From positions 124,001 through 188,000 of the forward strand of contig NZ_RBKU01000001.1 of NCBI RefSeq assembly GCF_003633615.1: a DNA stretch of 64,000 bases, in the 5' to 3' direction. This DNA comes from Mucilaginibacter gracilis (GTDB lineage Bacteria; Bacteroidota; Bacteroidia; Sphingobacteriales; Sphingobacteriaceae). Below the pieces are notes generated by a model that made no database searches, was not told the origin of the DNA, and was given only the letters and a program-made list of their open reading frames with translations. This document shows, in pieces, positions 25,107 to 33,710 of this stretch. A program made the position numbers and the translations under genes. The stretch's first letter is position 1; each line of letters begins with the position of its first letter.

Positions 25107-26144
25107 ATGATTCCTTACTCAATTAATATCCCAAGCGTAATAGAACGTTATAACGTTCCCCTGCTCAATGTTTCGGGCGAGGTACAAAACAACATTCAAC
25201 TTTTTGATGATGGCGATGGCTACCTTATTGGTAACCTGGCGTTACAGCAGGGTTATTCGCCCTATCGTAATATTAACAGTTCGCCGTCTGACATTGACTA
25301 TCAGTTACTTGCCAAGGCTGGTTTGCTGCTGGCCACCGAAGGCAAATCTGCCGAGGTTGTGCTTACAACAGGTTTCCCATATACTACCTTCGAACTTTTC
25401 AAGCAACAAGCTGTTAACTTTTACACCCCGCGGGATATTTTTATTGAGTACAACTCGGATACGTTTACTACAAACGAGCATAAACGCATGCAGGTAACTG
25501 TTAGGCACATTGAAGTAGTGCCCGAAATTATTGGCTGTATTGATGCGATAAGAAAAGGCCCCGTTGCCGAAACTGACGATTTTTTTGTAGTAAGCCTTGG
25601 TTATGGCACCTGCGAAACCGGTTTAAGTTTAAACGGCGGTTTGGTTGGCCGTACCTGCATGAGTATATCGGGCTTGCGCTATGCCGTTAACAATTTGCAA
25701 AGCGAATTGAGCCGCAGCAACAACCTGGGCATGAAAAATGAGCATGTTATTAACCAAAACTTTCAGGGTGGCAGCATAGTTGTTGACCGCCGCAAGAAAG
25801 ACCTTACCGATATACGCCGCAACCAATTATATAGCTATTACAAAGAAGTAATATCGCCAACGCTCAAAAAAACATTTACCGATAACGATTTTGACAAAGC
25901 TGGCAAATTGTACCTTGTAGGTGGCGGCGCCTTATATACCGACCTTGCCGACTGCTTCCGCAACGAATTTGAAGGGATTTTGGATGTTATTGTTCCGCCC
26001 GAACCAAGCTATATGGCAAGTGTGGGTTATTGCCTAAAATCGTACCAGCGCTGCGGTAATGTTAATGAGGCTGTTGGCCTTGATATTGGCAATGCCTATA
26101 CGGTTATCTCTAAACTGAGTGCCGTGCAAAATAGCCAGGTGTAG
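25107..26144 (+). CDS. ParM/StbA-type actin-like ATPase, apparently circularly permuted
   Basis: 345 residues. An ASKHA/ParM-like core is visible: IPSVIERY near the N-terminus, a phosphate-2-like loop (VVSLGYGTCETGLSLNGG, about 151-168), and an adenosine motif (LYLVGGGALYTDL, about 269-281). The phosphate-1 motif that should open the protein is missing from the N-terminus. A good match (VGLDIGNAYTVI) instead ends the protein at about 324-335. That order suggests a circular permutation in which the first beta hairpin moved to the C-terminus. Usual ParM proteins form filaments for plasmid segregation, but this gene lies between rpsF and dnaX with no ParR-like gene beside it. A filament role on the chromosome is inference. 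Confidence 0.8.
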   Translation: MIPYSINIPSVIERYNVPLLNVSGEVQNNIQLFDDGDGYLIGNLALQQGYSPYRNINSSPSDIDYQLLAKAGLLLATEGKSAEVVLTTGFPYTTFELFKQQAVNFYTPRDIFIEYNSDTFTTNEHKRMQVTVRHIEVVPEIIGCIDAIRKGPVAETDDFFVVSLGYGTCETGLSLNGGLVGRTCMSISGLRYAVNNLQSELSRSNNLGMKNEHVINQNFQGGSIVVDRRKKDLTDIRRNQLYSYYKEVISPTLKKTFTDNDFDKAGKLYLVGGGALYTDLADCFRNEFEGILDVIVPPEPSYMASVGYCLKSYQRCGNVNEAVGLDIGNAYTVISKLSAVQNSQV

Positions 26145-26231
26145 CCTGTATTTTTAACTCGTATTTAAACTTTTATATCTGTTGGCGGTTTGGGCTTGCA
26201 CAAACCCGCCAATATTTATAATTTAGTTGCG

Positions 26232-28070
26232 ATGGATAACTTTATTGTTTCGGCCCGCAAATACCGCCCGGTTACCTTTGATACCGTTGTGGGCCAGCAA
26301 CATATCACCAATACGTTAAAAAATGCCATCCGTAATAATCAGCTTGCGCAAGCCTTTTTATTCTGCGGGCCGCGGGGTGTAGGTAAAACCACCTGTGCGC
26401 GCATATTGGCGAAAACCATAAATTGTACCAATTTACAGCCCAATGCCGAAGCCTGCGGCGAGTGCGATAGCTGCATATCTTTTCAGCGCGGTAATTCATT
26501 CAACTTTCATGAATTGGATGCAGCATCCAATAATTCGGTAGAAGACATCCGCAGCCTGATAGAGCAGGTGCGTATACCCCCACAAGCCGGTAAATACAAA
26601 ATTTATATTATTGATGAGGTACACATGCTATCGCAGGCGGCTTTCAATGCCTTCCTGAAAACGCTGGAAGAACCACCTTCATACGCCATATTTATATTGG
26701 CTACCACCGAAAAGCATAAAATACTGCCTACCATATTATCGCGCTGCCAGATATTTGATTTTAACCGCATCCGCGTTGAGGATATGGCCGGCCATCTGGA
26801 GTCAATCGCCAATAAAGAGAGCATTAAATACGAGATAGACGGGCTGCACATTATAGCCCAAAAGGCTGATGGCGGCTTACGCGATGCGCTGTCGATGTTC
26901 GACCAGATCGTTAACTTTTCGGGCAGTAATGTAACCTACCGTGCTGTAATTGATAACCTTAATATATTAGATTACGATTACTATTTTAACGTAACCCAAA
27001 GTTTGCTCGCTCAGGATACGGCCAAAACCTTGTTAATTTTTGATGAGATATTGGCAAAAGGCTTTGATGGCAGTCACTTTATATCGGGCTTAACCGAACA
27101 CTTGCGCAACCTGCTGGTTGGCAAGGATGCCGAAACTTTAAAACTACTTGAGGTAAGCGAAGGAATTCGCAAAAAATACATTAGCCAGGCGCAGGCGTCA
27201 ACGGTATCTTTCCTGCTATCGGCCATGAACATTGCCAACCAATGCGACATCAATTACAAACTGAGTAAAAACCAACGTTTGCAGGTTGAACTGGGGCTAC
27301 TCAAAATGTGCCACATAACGGCAGCGTTAAACCTGGCTAACTCCACTTTAAATAATAACCAGCCCGAAGGGCAGGTAAAAAAAAAACCTGAATTAGCAGC
27401 AACCTCCTCCACAACAGTTCCGCTTCAAAACGCCTCTAACGAGCAGCCTAAGGCAGTTATTACAGCTTTAGATCAAACACCACCGCTACAGGCAGCGGCA
27501 ACAAAAACACCATCGCTAACAGCAATACCGGCTATTGAGGCTGCCACTATTGAGCAACCGCCTGCCGATAAACCAAGGGTGGCAATGCCAACGCCCAGTT
27601 TGTTAAAAAGTGCCACAGTAACGCCATCGCTAAAAAATTGGAATAAAGGAGTTGTTGCCGAAGAAGAAAAGGAAGACGACCCCTACTTAAAAGGCTCGGA
27701 TAAAGAGCATTTTACAACCGACGATTTTTTAAGATACTGGCACGAATATGCCGCCAAAGTTAAAGCCGAAGGCAAAATGAGTTTGCTTAGCATTTTTACA
27801 ACCACACCACCGGTAATGCTTAAGCCCTATCAGTTTGAGGTAATTGCTGGCACCAAGGCACAAGAAAATGCCTTTAGAGACGAAAAACCCTACATCCTTA
27901 ATTTTCTGCGCACCTCGCTTAAAAACTTTGATATTGAGATACAAACCCGTATTGACGAAGTGAAAGCAACTAAACGCCTGTATTCTGCACAAGATAAATA
28001 TGCACACATGGCTACAAAAAACCCCGATTTAGCGGAATTAAAAAAACGATTCAATTTAGAACTTGAGTAG
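26232..28070 (+). CDS. dnaX: DNA polymerase III subunit gamma/tau
   Basis: 612 residues from ATG 26232 (MDNFIVSARKYRP); the earlier TTG at 26190 adds a poor N-terminus. The AAA+ clamp-loader core has Walker A (GPRGVGKTT), a zinc module (four Cys in the INCTN...CGECDSC segment), Walker B (IIDEVHML) and the sensor with the SRC motif (ILSRCQIFDF). Domain III follows, then a Pro/Ala/Thr-rich linker (about 385-480) and a C-terminal tau-like region. It loads the sliding clamp and organises the replisome. No frameshift site for a short gamma form was recognised. Confidence 0.96.
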   Translation: MDNFIVSARKYRPVTFDTVVGQQHITNTLKNAIRNNQLAQAFLFCGPRGVGKTTCARILAKTINCTNLQPNAEACGECDSCISFQRGNSFNFHELDAASNNSVEDIRSLIEQVRIPPQAGKYKIYIIDEVHMLSQAAFNAFLKTLEEPPSYAIFILATTEKHKILPTILSRCQIFDFNRIRVEDMAGHLESIANKESIKYEIDGLHIIAQKADGGLRDALSMFDQIVNFSGSNVTYRAVIDNLNILDYDYYFNVTQSLLAQDTAKTLLIFDEILAKGFDGSHFISGLTEHLRNLLVGKDAETLKLLEVSEGIRKKYISQAQASTVSFLLSAMNIANQCDINYKLSKNQRLQVELGLLKMCHITAALNLANSTLNNNQPEGQVKKKPELAATSSTTVPLQNASNEQPKAVITALDQTPPLQAAATKTPSLTAIPAIEAATIEQPPADKPRVAMPTPSLLKSATVTPSLKNWNKGVVAEEEKEDDPYLKGSDKEHFTTDDFLRYWHEYAAKVKAEGKMSLLSIFTTTPPVMLKPYQFEVIAGTKAQENAFRDEKPYILNFLRTSLKNFDIEIQTRIDEVKATKRLYSAQDKYAHMATKNPDLAELKKRFNLELE

Positions 28071-28078
28071 TTGTAAAC

Positions 28079-29020
28079 TTATTCGGCCTTAGCTATATTA
28101 ACACCATTTTGTTGCAGCATTTGTTGCTTAATGTACGGGTTGTGAATTAAGTTTTTAATGTGGTATATTTTGCGGTTGTTTACACCATCTGCTACGCTTG
28201 TTGTACGGGCAAGGTAATCAAGCCATTCGGTTAGTAAATCCACATATTCGGCCGAGCATTTGTACAATGCCTCGTTGTTAACGTCAAAACCGGTATATAC
28301 TTTATTAAAAACGGCCCTTCTATCATCATAGGTTAATTCCTTTGTGTATACGCTATTTAAAGCGGCTTGCTTCCCTTCGGGCGTATTTAAACTTGCATCG
28401 CTGTTTTGCAGGTTAGTAAGGTATTTGCGTTTTTCGGTAGCATCTACGCCATACCCCTCCATGTATTGTAAAGCAAACTTTCTAACTAAACAATCAACGT
28501 ATGCTGTGTGTACGGTGGTAAAATAGTTACTAAAGGGTTGTTTTGCAATTAGCTCAAGGCTTGCCTGTTTAAATTGGTCAAGCCGTTTTATAAAGGCGGT
28601 GGGTTCAATAAAGTTGGCATCGCTGCTTAATATATTCCACTTAACGGGTAAGTACTTTGCTTGTTGCGCGGCTAACTGGGTTAAAAACTTATTCTCTGCT
28701 TTTCCCTTGCCTGCAAAGGTGTATAAGGTAATGCCTTTACGTTGCTTTTTACCAATTTTCAGGTTCATTCCGGGCGCAAGGTATAGGCGCAGCACATTGC
28801 CGTCATTTACAACCGAGTAAAACCCGGGGGCAATCATCAATTTTTCGGCAAACCGGCCATTACTATCTAATACAATATGTTTATCAATAGTTTTTCCGTA
28901 CTGGAAATATATGATCTCGCCGCCTTCCCCCTTAAAATTGGCAGTTATTTTGGCTGTGCCCGTCTGTGCGGCTGCACTAACGGTTACAAACAAAAACAGG
29001 CAGGTTAACAAGGTTTTCAT
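28079..29020 (-). CDS. secreted DUF4369-like protein without a thioredoxin domain
   Basis: 313 residues with a signal peptide (MKTLLTCLFLFVTVSAAAQ). The N-terminal third (TAKITANFKGEGGEIIYF, then GFYSVVNDGNVLRLYLAPG) resembles the DUF4369 domain found before thioredoxin folds in TlpA-like proteins of Bacteroidota. The protein ends before any CxxC motif, so it lacks redox function. The helical remainder is unrecognised. Likely periplasmic. A perfect 15-base inverted repeat covers its ribosome-binding region. Confidence 0.7.
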   Translation of the reverse strand: MKTLLTCLFLFVTVSAAAQTGTAKITANFKGEGGEIIYFQYGKTIDKHIVLDSNGRFAEKLMIAPGFYSVVNDGNVLRLYLAPGMNLKIGKKQRKGITLYTFAGKGKAENKFLTQLAAQQAKYLPVKWNILSSDANFIEPTAFIKRLDQFKQASLELIAKQPFSNYFTTVHTAYVDCLVRKFALQYMEGYGVDATEKRKYLTNLQNSDASLNTPEGKQAALNSVYTKELTYDDRRAVFNKVYTGFDVNNEALYKCSAEYVDLLTEWLDYLARTTSVADGVNNRKIYHIKNLIHNPYIKQQMLQQNGVNIAKAE

Positions 29021-29023
29021 AAG

Positions 29024-29063
29024 TGGTATAATATGGTTTAATAAAGCTAACCATATTATACCA
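29024..29063. promoter_or_regulatory. perfect inverted repeat over the ribosome-binding region of the DUF4369-like gene
   Basis: Arms tggtataatatggtt and aaccatattatacca (15 bases each, ten-base loop) end three bases before the start codon at 29020 on the minus strand. It could be a translation-blocking RNA hairpin, an operator, or a terminator for the gene upstream. Confidence 0.5.
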
Positions 29064-29081
29064 AACTCACAACAGTGGTGC

Positions 29082-29510
29082 TTATTTCATCGGTTCGTCA
29101 TTCTTCGGGTAACCTTCCTCGTCCAAATCGTCGCGGTCATCTTCTGCCGTGTGCGAGAGTATCTTATCTACAGCGTCAACTTCTACGCTTTGGCCTTTAT
29201 TATCTATATGCATACCCAAATTGGTTACATCATCCTGTAACGCTTCGTTGGTAACATATTCGTCAACAGCCAGGGGGTTCGCTTCGTCGTAGGTTGATAT
29301 ACTGTCGCCCCCATCTTTTACAGCACTGTTATAGGGGTCGGCATGGTCATAATCGGGGTCATCGCTTTTTACATCCAGCTCAAAGCTGTTCTCTTCCTCA
29401 TTGTAATTAAGGTTTTGAGGCTCGTCCTTACTGCTGAGTTCGTTGTTTATGCTTTCGTCGCTTTCCAGGCTATCGTCGTCAATACCCGGAGTAAATTTAT
29501 CTATGCTCAT
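29082..29510 (-). CDS. highly acidic hypothetical protein
   Basis: 142 residues, dominated by Asp, Glu, Asn and Ser (DDSLESDESINNELSSKDE, EEENSFELDVKSDDPDYDHA). No signal peptide, membrane segment or cysteine. Probably intrinsically disordered. No family recognised. Divergent from icd, whose promoter lies about 100 bp upstream. Similar acidic proteins are scattered in Mucilaginibacter-like genomes, but no role is known to me. Confidence 0.65.
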   Translation of the reverse strand: MSIDKFTPGIDDDSLESDESINNELSSKDEPQNLNYNEEENSFELDVKSDDPDYDHADPYNSAVKDGGDSISTYDEANPLAVDEYVTNEALQDDVTNLGMHIDNKGQSVEVDAVDKILSHTAEDDRDDLDEEGYPKNDEPMK

Positions 29511-29604
29511 CGCTCTATAGTTTAGTTACTTTTAATATAAGGCATAGCACGTTAAAATGTTTGGTGCCGATAGTGTAAAAAAACAATATTACGCTTAGAT
29601 AGTG

Positions 29605-29636
29605 TTGCAAGGCAAATTTTTTTTTATGTAAGTTTG
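29605..29636 (+). promoter_or_regulatory. promoter of icd
   Basis: TTG (29605-29607), 21-base spacer, TAAGTTTG (29629-29636), matching TTG-N21-TAnnTTTG. The start codon is 36 bases further on. Confidence 0.65.
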
Positions 29637-29672
29637 ACATTCAAAATTTTGAAATAAAAACAAAGCCTGTAT

Positions 29673-30902
29673 ATGTCAAAAATTAAAGTAGCTAACCCGG
29701 TAGTGGAGCTTGATGGCGACGAAATGACGCGCATCATCTGGAAATTCATCAAAGATAAACTGATTGTACCTTACCTTGATCTGGACATCAAATACTATGA
29801 TTTAGGTATTGAGTACCGCGATGAAACTAACGACCAGGTAACTATTGATTCGGCCAATGCCATTAAACAGTATGGTGTAGGTATTAAATGCGCCACTATT
29901 ACGCCCGACGAAGAGCGTGTTAAGGAGTTTAACCTTAAACAAATGTGGAAATCGCCAAATGGAACCATCCGTAATATATTAGATGGTACGGTTTTCCGCG
30001 AGCCTATTGTAATGAACAACGTACCCCGTTTGGTACCAAACTGGACAGCCCCTATCTGCATAGGCCGTCATGCTTTTGGCGATCAATACCGTGCTACCGA
30101 TTTTGTAACTAAAGGTAAAGGTAAATTAACCATTAAGTTTACACCAGAGGATGGCGGCGAAGAGCAATCATTCGAAGTGTTTAATTTTAAAGGCGATGGC
30201 GTAGCAATGGCCATGTATAACACCGACGAATCTATCCGCGGTTTTGCACACGCTTGCTTTAACCAGGCTTTAATGAAGGGCTGGCCTTTATACCTGTCAA
30301 CCAAAAACACAATCCTTAAAAAATATGATGGACGTTTTAAAGACATTTTTGAAGAGATATACCAGGCCGATTACAAAGCCAAATTTAAAGAAGCCGGCAT
30401 TACTTACGAGCACCGCTTAATTGACGACATGGTTGCATCGGCCTTAAAATGGAACGGTAACTTTGTTTGGGCCTGTAAGAACTATGATGGCGACGTACAA
30501 AGCGATACAGTAGCACAAGGTTTTGGTTCGTTAGGTTTAATGACATCTACCCTGGTAACCCCTGATGGCACCGTTATGGAAGCCGAAGCAGCACACGGTA
30601 CAGTAACCCGCCATTACCGCGAGCACCAGGCTGGCCGCCCAACATCAACCAACCCTATCGCATCAATATTCGCATGGACACGTGGTTTAGAGTTCCGCGG
30701 TATATTAGATGGTAACCAGGAACTTATTGACTTTTGCAAGGCTTTAGAGCAGGTTTGTATTGAAACCGTTGAAAGTGGCAAAATGACCAAAGATTTGGCC
30801 ATAACCATTAAACCAAAAGTTGAACACGGCACAGACTACCTGTACACCGAAGAATTTTTAGAAGCCATTGACGAAAACCTGAAAAAGAAATTAGGCAAGT
30901 AA
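29673..30902 (+). CDS. icd: NADP-dependent isocitrate dehydrogenase, eukaryotic-like type
   Basis: 409 residues. It oxidises isocitrate to 2-oxoglutarate with NADP and divalent metal. The N-terminal [12 protein letters not shown], the substrate loop ([20 protein letters not shown]), the metal aspartates in [13 protein letters not shown], and the NADP loop ([16 protein letters not shown]) mark the dimeric class shared with eukaryotes rather than the E. coli type. It has its own promoter and terminator. Confidence 0.97.
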   Translation: MSKIKVANPVVELDGDEMTRIIWKFIKDKLIVPYLDLDIKYYDLGIEYRDETNDQVTIDSANAIKQYGVGIKCATITPDEERVKEFNLKQMWKSPNGTIRNILDGTVFREPIVMNNVPRLVPNWTAPICIGRHAFGDQYRATDFVTKGKGKLTIKFTPEDGGEEQSFEVFNFKGDGVAMAMYNTDESIRGFAHACFNQALMKGWPLYLSTKNTILKKYDGRFKDIFEEIYQADYKAKFKEAGITYEHRLIDDMVASALKWNGNFVWACKNYDGDVQSDTVAQGFGSLGLMTSTLVTPDGTVMEAEAAHGTVTRHYREHQAGRPTSTNPIASIFAWTRGLEFRGILDGNQELIDFCKALEQVCIETVESGKMTKDLAITIKPKVEHGTDYLYTEEFLEAIDENLKKKLGK

Positions 30903-30925
30903 GCAACAAGCTCAATACACCATTC

Positions 30926-30959
30926 AAAGCCCATCCGTTAACCCGGATGGGCTTTTTTT
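30926..30959 (+). terminator. terminator of icd
   Basis: Arms agcccatccg and cggatgggct around a short loop, then seven T. It lies 24 bases past the stop codon. Confidence 0.9.
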
Positions 30960-31058
30960 GTGCAAGTATTATAAAAGCTATCGCAAGTTTAGCGTAGCGC
31001 AACTTGTGATAAACTTATTCGGAGTTTCCAACTCCGGCAACCCAAAAAGCATTTGCTT

Positions 31059-31325
31059 GGGGGGGGATAAAGTAAGATTTTTAATTTATACTTTTATTAA
31101 CTATGAACTTTTATACGGTTCACTCAGCATTCACTAAAGTGCTTCTATTTCAAATTCAATCCCTCAATCATTCACTCCTTCAAAATTAAGACAGGGGGGG
31201 ATAAAGTAAGATTTTAATTTGTGCTTCTGTTAATTATTGGCTTTTAGATTTTCACTTAGTCAATCATAAAAGAGTGCTTTTATTTCACACTCAATCCCTC
31301 AATCATTCAATCCTTCAAAATTAAG
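31059..31325. repeat. tandem duplication of a ~132-bp unit with G-tract ends
   Basis: Two diverged copies (31059-31190 and 31194-31325) each open with a run of G (eight and seven) followed by ataaagtaagattt and close with ccctcaatcattcantcctt and caaaattaag. The unit has no open frame. It fills most of the 543-bp gap between icd and the LiaF-like gene. The rest of that gap shows nothing recognisable apart from the icd terminator. Confidence 0.85.
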
Positions 31326-31445
31326 CCATCCCTTTCACCGACAATTCCCCCGCATTCACCGAATACTTACCTTAACCGGCCTAATACCGCTGGATGTGCC
31401 TTCAAATTCGCTATACTTTTACATCGTAATCAAAAAACAAACACA

Positions 31446-31838
31446 ATGTATAACGATAGCAACAACAACCAACGTCAAAACAACAGGGCCTTTGCCGGTT
31501 TATTTTTAGTAATATTAGGAGGCATTTACCTGCTTCGCCAGATGGATTTCTTCTTTTTCCCATCATGGCTGTTTAGCTGGCCGCTAATTTTTATAATTAT
31601 TGGTGTGTTGAGTGGCATCAAACATAATTTTCGCCAGCCGTTTGCCTACATCATGATATTTTTAGGCAGCCTATTTTTACTTGGGCACATTATAAGTGTA
31701 TCTATCTATTTCTTTTGGCCAATCATCCTTATCGCCGTTGGTGTAAGCATGCTAATGGGCCGCAATAACCGTTGGAACTATAAAAACCACAACAATAACA
31801 TGTACTGGAAACGCGAAAATAACAGCGTCGACCTATAA
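31446..31838 (+). CDS. LiaF/DUF5668-type transmembrane protein
   Basis: 130 residues. Four hydrophobic segments (AGLFLVILGGIYLL, WPLIFIIIGVLSG, FAYIMIFLGSLFLLGHII, FWPIILIAVGVSMLMG) form the LiaI/LiaF transmembrane module. The C-terminus is polar and Asn-rich (NHNNNMYWKRENN). In Firmicutes LiaF regulates an envelope-stress kinase, but no kinase is adjacent here. Role unknown; an envelope-linked function is inference. Confidence 0.82.
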   Translation: MYNDSNNNQRQNNRAFAGLFLVILGGIYLLRQMDFFFFPSWLFSWPLIFIIIGVLSGIKHNFRQPFAYIMIFLGSLFLLGHIISVSIYFFWPIILIAVGVSMLMGRNNRWNYKNHNNNMYWKRENNSVDL

Positions 31839-31874
31839 AAAGGCTATAACCACCTCAACATATATATAAATGTA

Positions 31875-31910
31875 AGTCCGCCCTGATCTGAGATAGGGGC
31901 GGATTTTTTT
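31875..31910 (+). terminator. terminator after the LiaF-like gene
   Basis: Arms tccgccc and gggcgga with a 13-base loop, followed by seven T. Confidence 0.8.
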
Positions 31911-32035
31911 ATTCAGCGAAAGCCCCGGCGTTTAACATCGCATTTAACTTACCCCATCATTCCACATTCGTTACTCAGTGTTTATTATTTGGCACTTTCT
32001 TTATTAATTTGCAGCACCAAACTAAGGCACCAAAA

Positions 32036-32620
32036 ATGGCTTCTACCCAGGCTCAATACTATACCGACCAACTATTTGATAAAACCCCGTTTCCGGGAAA
32101 AGCACACCAGGAAACTATTTTTGAAAACTGCACTTTTAAAAATTGCGACCTATCGGGCATCAACTTTTCGGGAAGCGATTTTATTGATTGCCTGTTTGAT
32201 ACCTGTAATTTTAGTACGGCAAAGTTCGCAAACACCGGCCTAAAAAATGCAAGCTTTAAGGGCTGCAAACTAAGCGGGGTGAACCTTGGCTCTTGTAACG
32301 ATTTTTTATTCGCCGCCAATTTTGAGGATTGCATTTTAGATTATGCATCCCTCCACAAAAAGAAAAACAAAAAATGCAGTTTCATCAATTGCTCCATGAA
32401 AAGTACCGACCTCACCGAAGCCGACCTAACCGAAGCCATCTTCCAAAACTGCGACCTCCAAAATGCCGAATTTGGCCGCACCATATTAACCGGAGCCAAC
32501 CTAACAACAGCCTCCAACTTCACCATCGACCCGGAACAAAACCAAATGCGCAAAGCCAGGTTCTCGCAACAAGGGTTGATAGGATTATTAGGGAAATACG
32601 GAATAATTGTAGAATATTAA
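32036..32620 (+). CDS. pentapeptide-repeat protein
   Basis: 194 residues from ATG 32036; an in-frame TTG at 32009 is less likely. Most of residues 25-160 are A(D/N)LXX-type repeats with Phe or Leu at the centre and many Cys (FENCTFKNCDLSGINFSGSD, then DLTEADLTEAIFQNCDLQNA). They should form a right-handed quadrilateral beta helix. QnrB- and McbG-like members mimic DNA and protect gyrase, and this protein has a similar size and Cys use. Whether it protects gyrase here cannot be seen. Confidence 0.9.
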   Translation: MASTQAQYYTDQLFDKTPFPGKAHQETIFENCTFKNCDLSGINFSGSDFIDCLFDTCNFSTAKFANTGLKNASFKGCKLSGVNLGSCNDFLFAANFEDCILDYASLHKKKNKKCSFINCSMKSTDLTEADLTEAIFQNCDLQNAEFGRTILTGANLTTASNFTIDPEQNQMRKARFSQQGLIGLLGKYGIIVEY

Positions 32621-32634
32621 AACAAGGCAGACCC

Positions 32635-32763
32635 CGTTGGTCGGGATCTCTGATCCCCGACCCCAATAACCCAGTTGGTCGGGATCTCCTCGTTGGTCAA
32701 GAACCGTTGGTCGGGATCTCCGATTCCCGACCCAAATAACCGTGGATTTATAATCCACGAAAC
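32635..32763. repeat. double-hairpin intergenic repeat, copies B1-B3
   Basis: Three units in a row. B1 (about 32635-32670) has the first hairpin with one unpaired G. B2 (about 32673-32705) is a truncated half. B3 (32704-32763) is complete: ggtcgggat/attcccgacc hairpin, then gtggatt/aatccac. Consensus shared with 22777-22830 and 33046-33115. Confidence 0.8.
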
Positions 32764-33045
32764 ATTGCTTACTTCCCGTCAGCAAAACAGCTTCGGCCAA
32801 AAGCGGCAAGAACGTGATGGACACAGTGCGGCAGGAAAGGGCCTTTCGATTCTTGCTCGCACGGGGTATGTGCGGCATTGGGGCAATGGATCGAGCCGCC
32901 CGTGAGTTCTTTCGGCTTGTGCGTGAAAGGCCCTGTGCGGCAAAGAAGCCTTTTTGCCGACAAGCCTTTTGGTTACTTTGTGGCTACAAAGTAACAGCCC
33001 CCGCGGCAATTGAGCGGGAACTATGCAGATCGAATATAAAAGCCA
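32764..33045. other. GC-rich noncoding segment between double-hairpin repeats
   Basis: About 280 bases of unlike composition, flanked on both sides by double-hairpin repeats. It has near-palindromes (gaaagggcctttc; cggcaaa/tttgccg) and ends with a segment (ttggttactttgtggctac) that I recall as recurrent in intergenic DNA of related genomes. Frames in it on both strands lack family features and are probably spurious. Possibly a MITE-like element. Confidence 0.45.
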
Positions 33046-33115
33046 CCGTTGGTCGAGAACAGTTGGTAGGGATCTCCGATCCCCGACCCCAATAACCGTG
33101 GATTTATAATCCACA
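33046..33115. repeat. double-hairpin intergenic repeat, copy C
   Basis: A partial half unit followed by a full unit: ggtagggat/atccccgacc-type hairpin, the linker ccaataac, then gtggatt/aatccac. It abuts the 3' end of the hldE2-like gene, as copy A abuts the 3' end of mtgA. Confidence 0.8.
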
Positions 33116-33122
33116 AAAAAGT

Positions 33123-33632
33123 TCACCCCGCTTCAGCGCCGTTCCTAATCCTATTAATAATATTAGTGCTCGAATATCCCGGCACAAACTGCAGCACCTC
33201 AACAGTACCACCGTTAGCCATAACCTCAACCGCACCAACAATCTCCGGAATGGTATAATCGCCACCCTTTACCAAAATATCGGGCATAATGCTGTTAATA
33301 GTTTCCAGTGGGGTATCTTCATCAAACACCACAATAGCATCAATAAAAAAAAAGCAAGCCAGCATAATACCCCGGCTAACCTCGTTATTAATGGGGCGGT
33401 TACTGCCCTTTAAACGTTTAACCGATGCATCCGAATTAATGGCAACCACAAGTTTATTACCAAGCGAAGCCGCTTCGGCCAAATAAGTAATATGGCCGAG
33501 GTGCAAAAGGTCAAAACAACCATTGGTAAATACCACTTTATCGCCATCGGCCTGCCATTTTTTGACCTGGGCCGATGCATCTTCCAGGCTATATATCTTC
33601 TCTTTTACCTGTTTTTCTGTTATCGTTTCCAT
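33123..33632 (-). CDS. rfaE2: D-glycero-beta-D-manno-heptose 1-phosphate adenylyltransferase
   Basis: 169 residues. A nucleotidyltransferase fold with the HxGH motif (CFDLLHLGHITYL, about 40-52) and the ISSTx-like C-terminal motif (FVPGYSSTNIINRI). It makes ADP-heptose for lipopolysaccharide core, the job done by the C-terminal half of HldE in E. coli. The N-terminal 25 residues (SLEDASAQVKKWQADG) fit the stand-alone form. A nine-base A/T homopolymer encodes the FFF at about residue 95, a site where frameshift errors could arise. Confidence 0.92.
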   Translation of the reverse strand: METITEKQVKEKIYSLEDASAQVKKWQADGDKVVFTNGCFDLLHLGHITYLAEAASLGNKLVVAINSDASVKRLKGSNRPINNEVSRGIMLACFFFIDAIVVFDEDTPLETINSIMPDILVKGGDYTIPEIVGAVEVMANGGTVEVLQFVPGYSSTNIINRIRNGAEAG

Positions 33633-33710
33633 GTTACAATTTTAAGCATATATAACCAAATATCCACATCCCATAAAAAATGACTACCTTGCACGTTTAC
33701 TGCATAAACA

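Noticed and set aside
26232..28070. Programmed frameshift in dnaX for a gamma product
   Set aside because: No slippery run with a following hairpin was seen in the expected region, although an A-tract in the linker is present.
31059..31325. CRISPR-like array
   Set aside because: There are only two long diverged copies, with no short repeat/spacer pattern and no cas genes.
32779..33126. Frames of 60-115 residues on both strands in the 32.6-33.1 kb repeat region
   Set aside because: They are made of hairpin-repeat translation and low-support sequence, and overlap one another on both strands.
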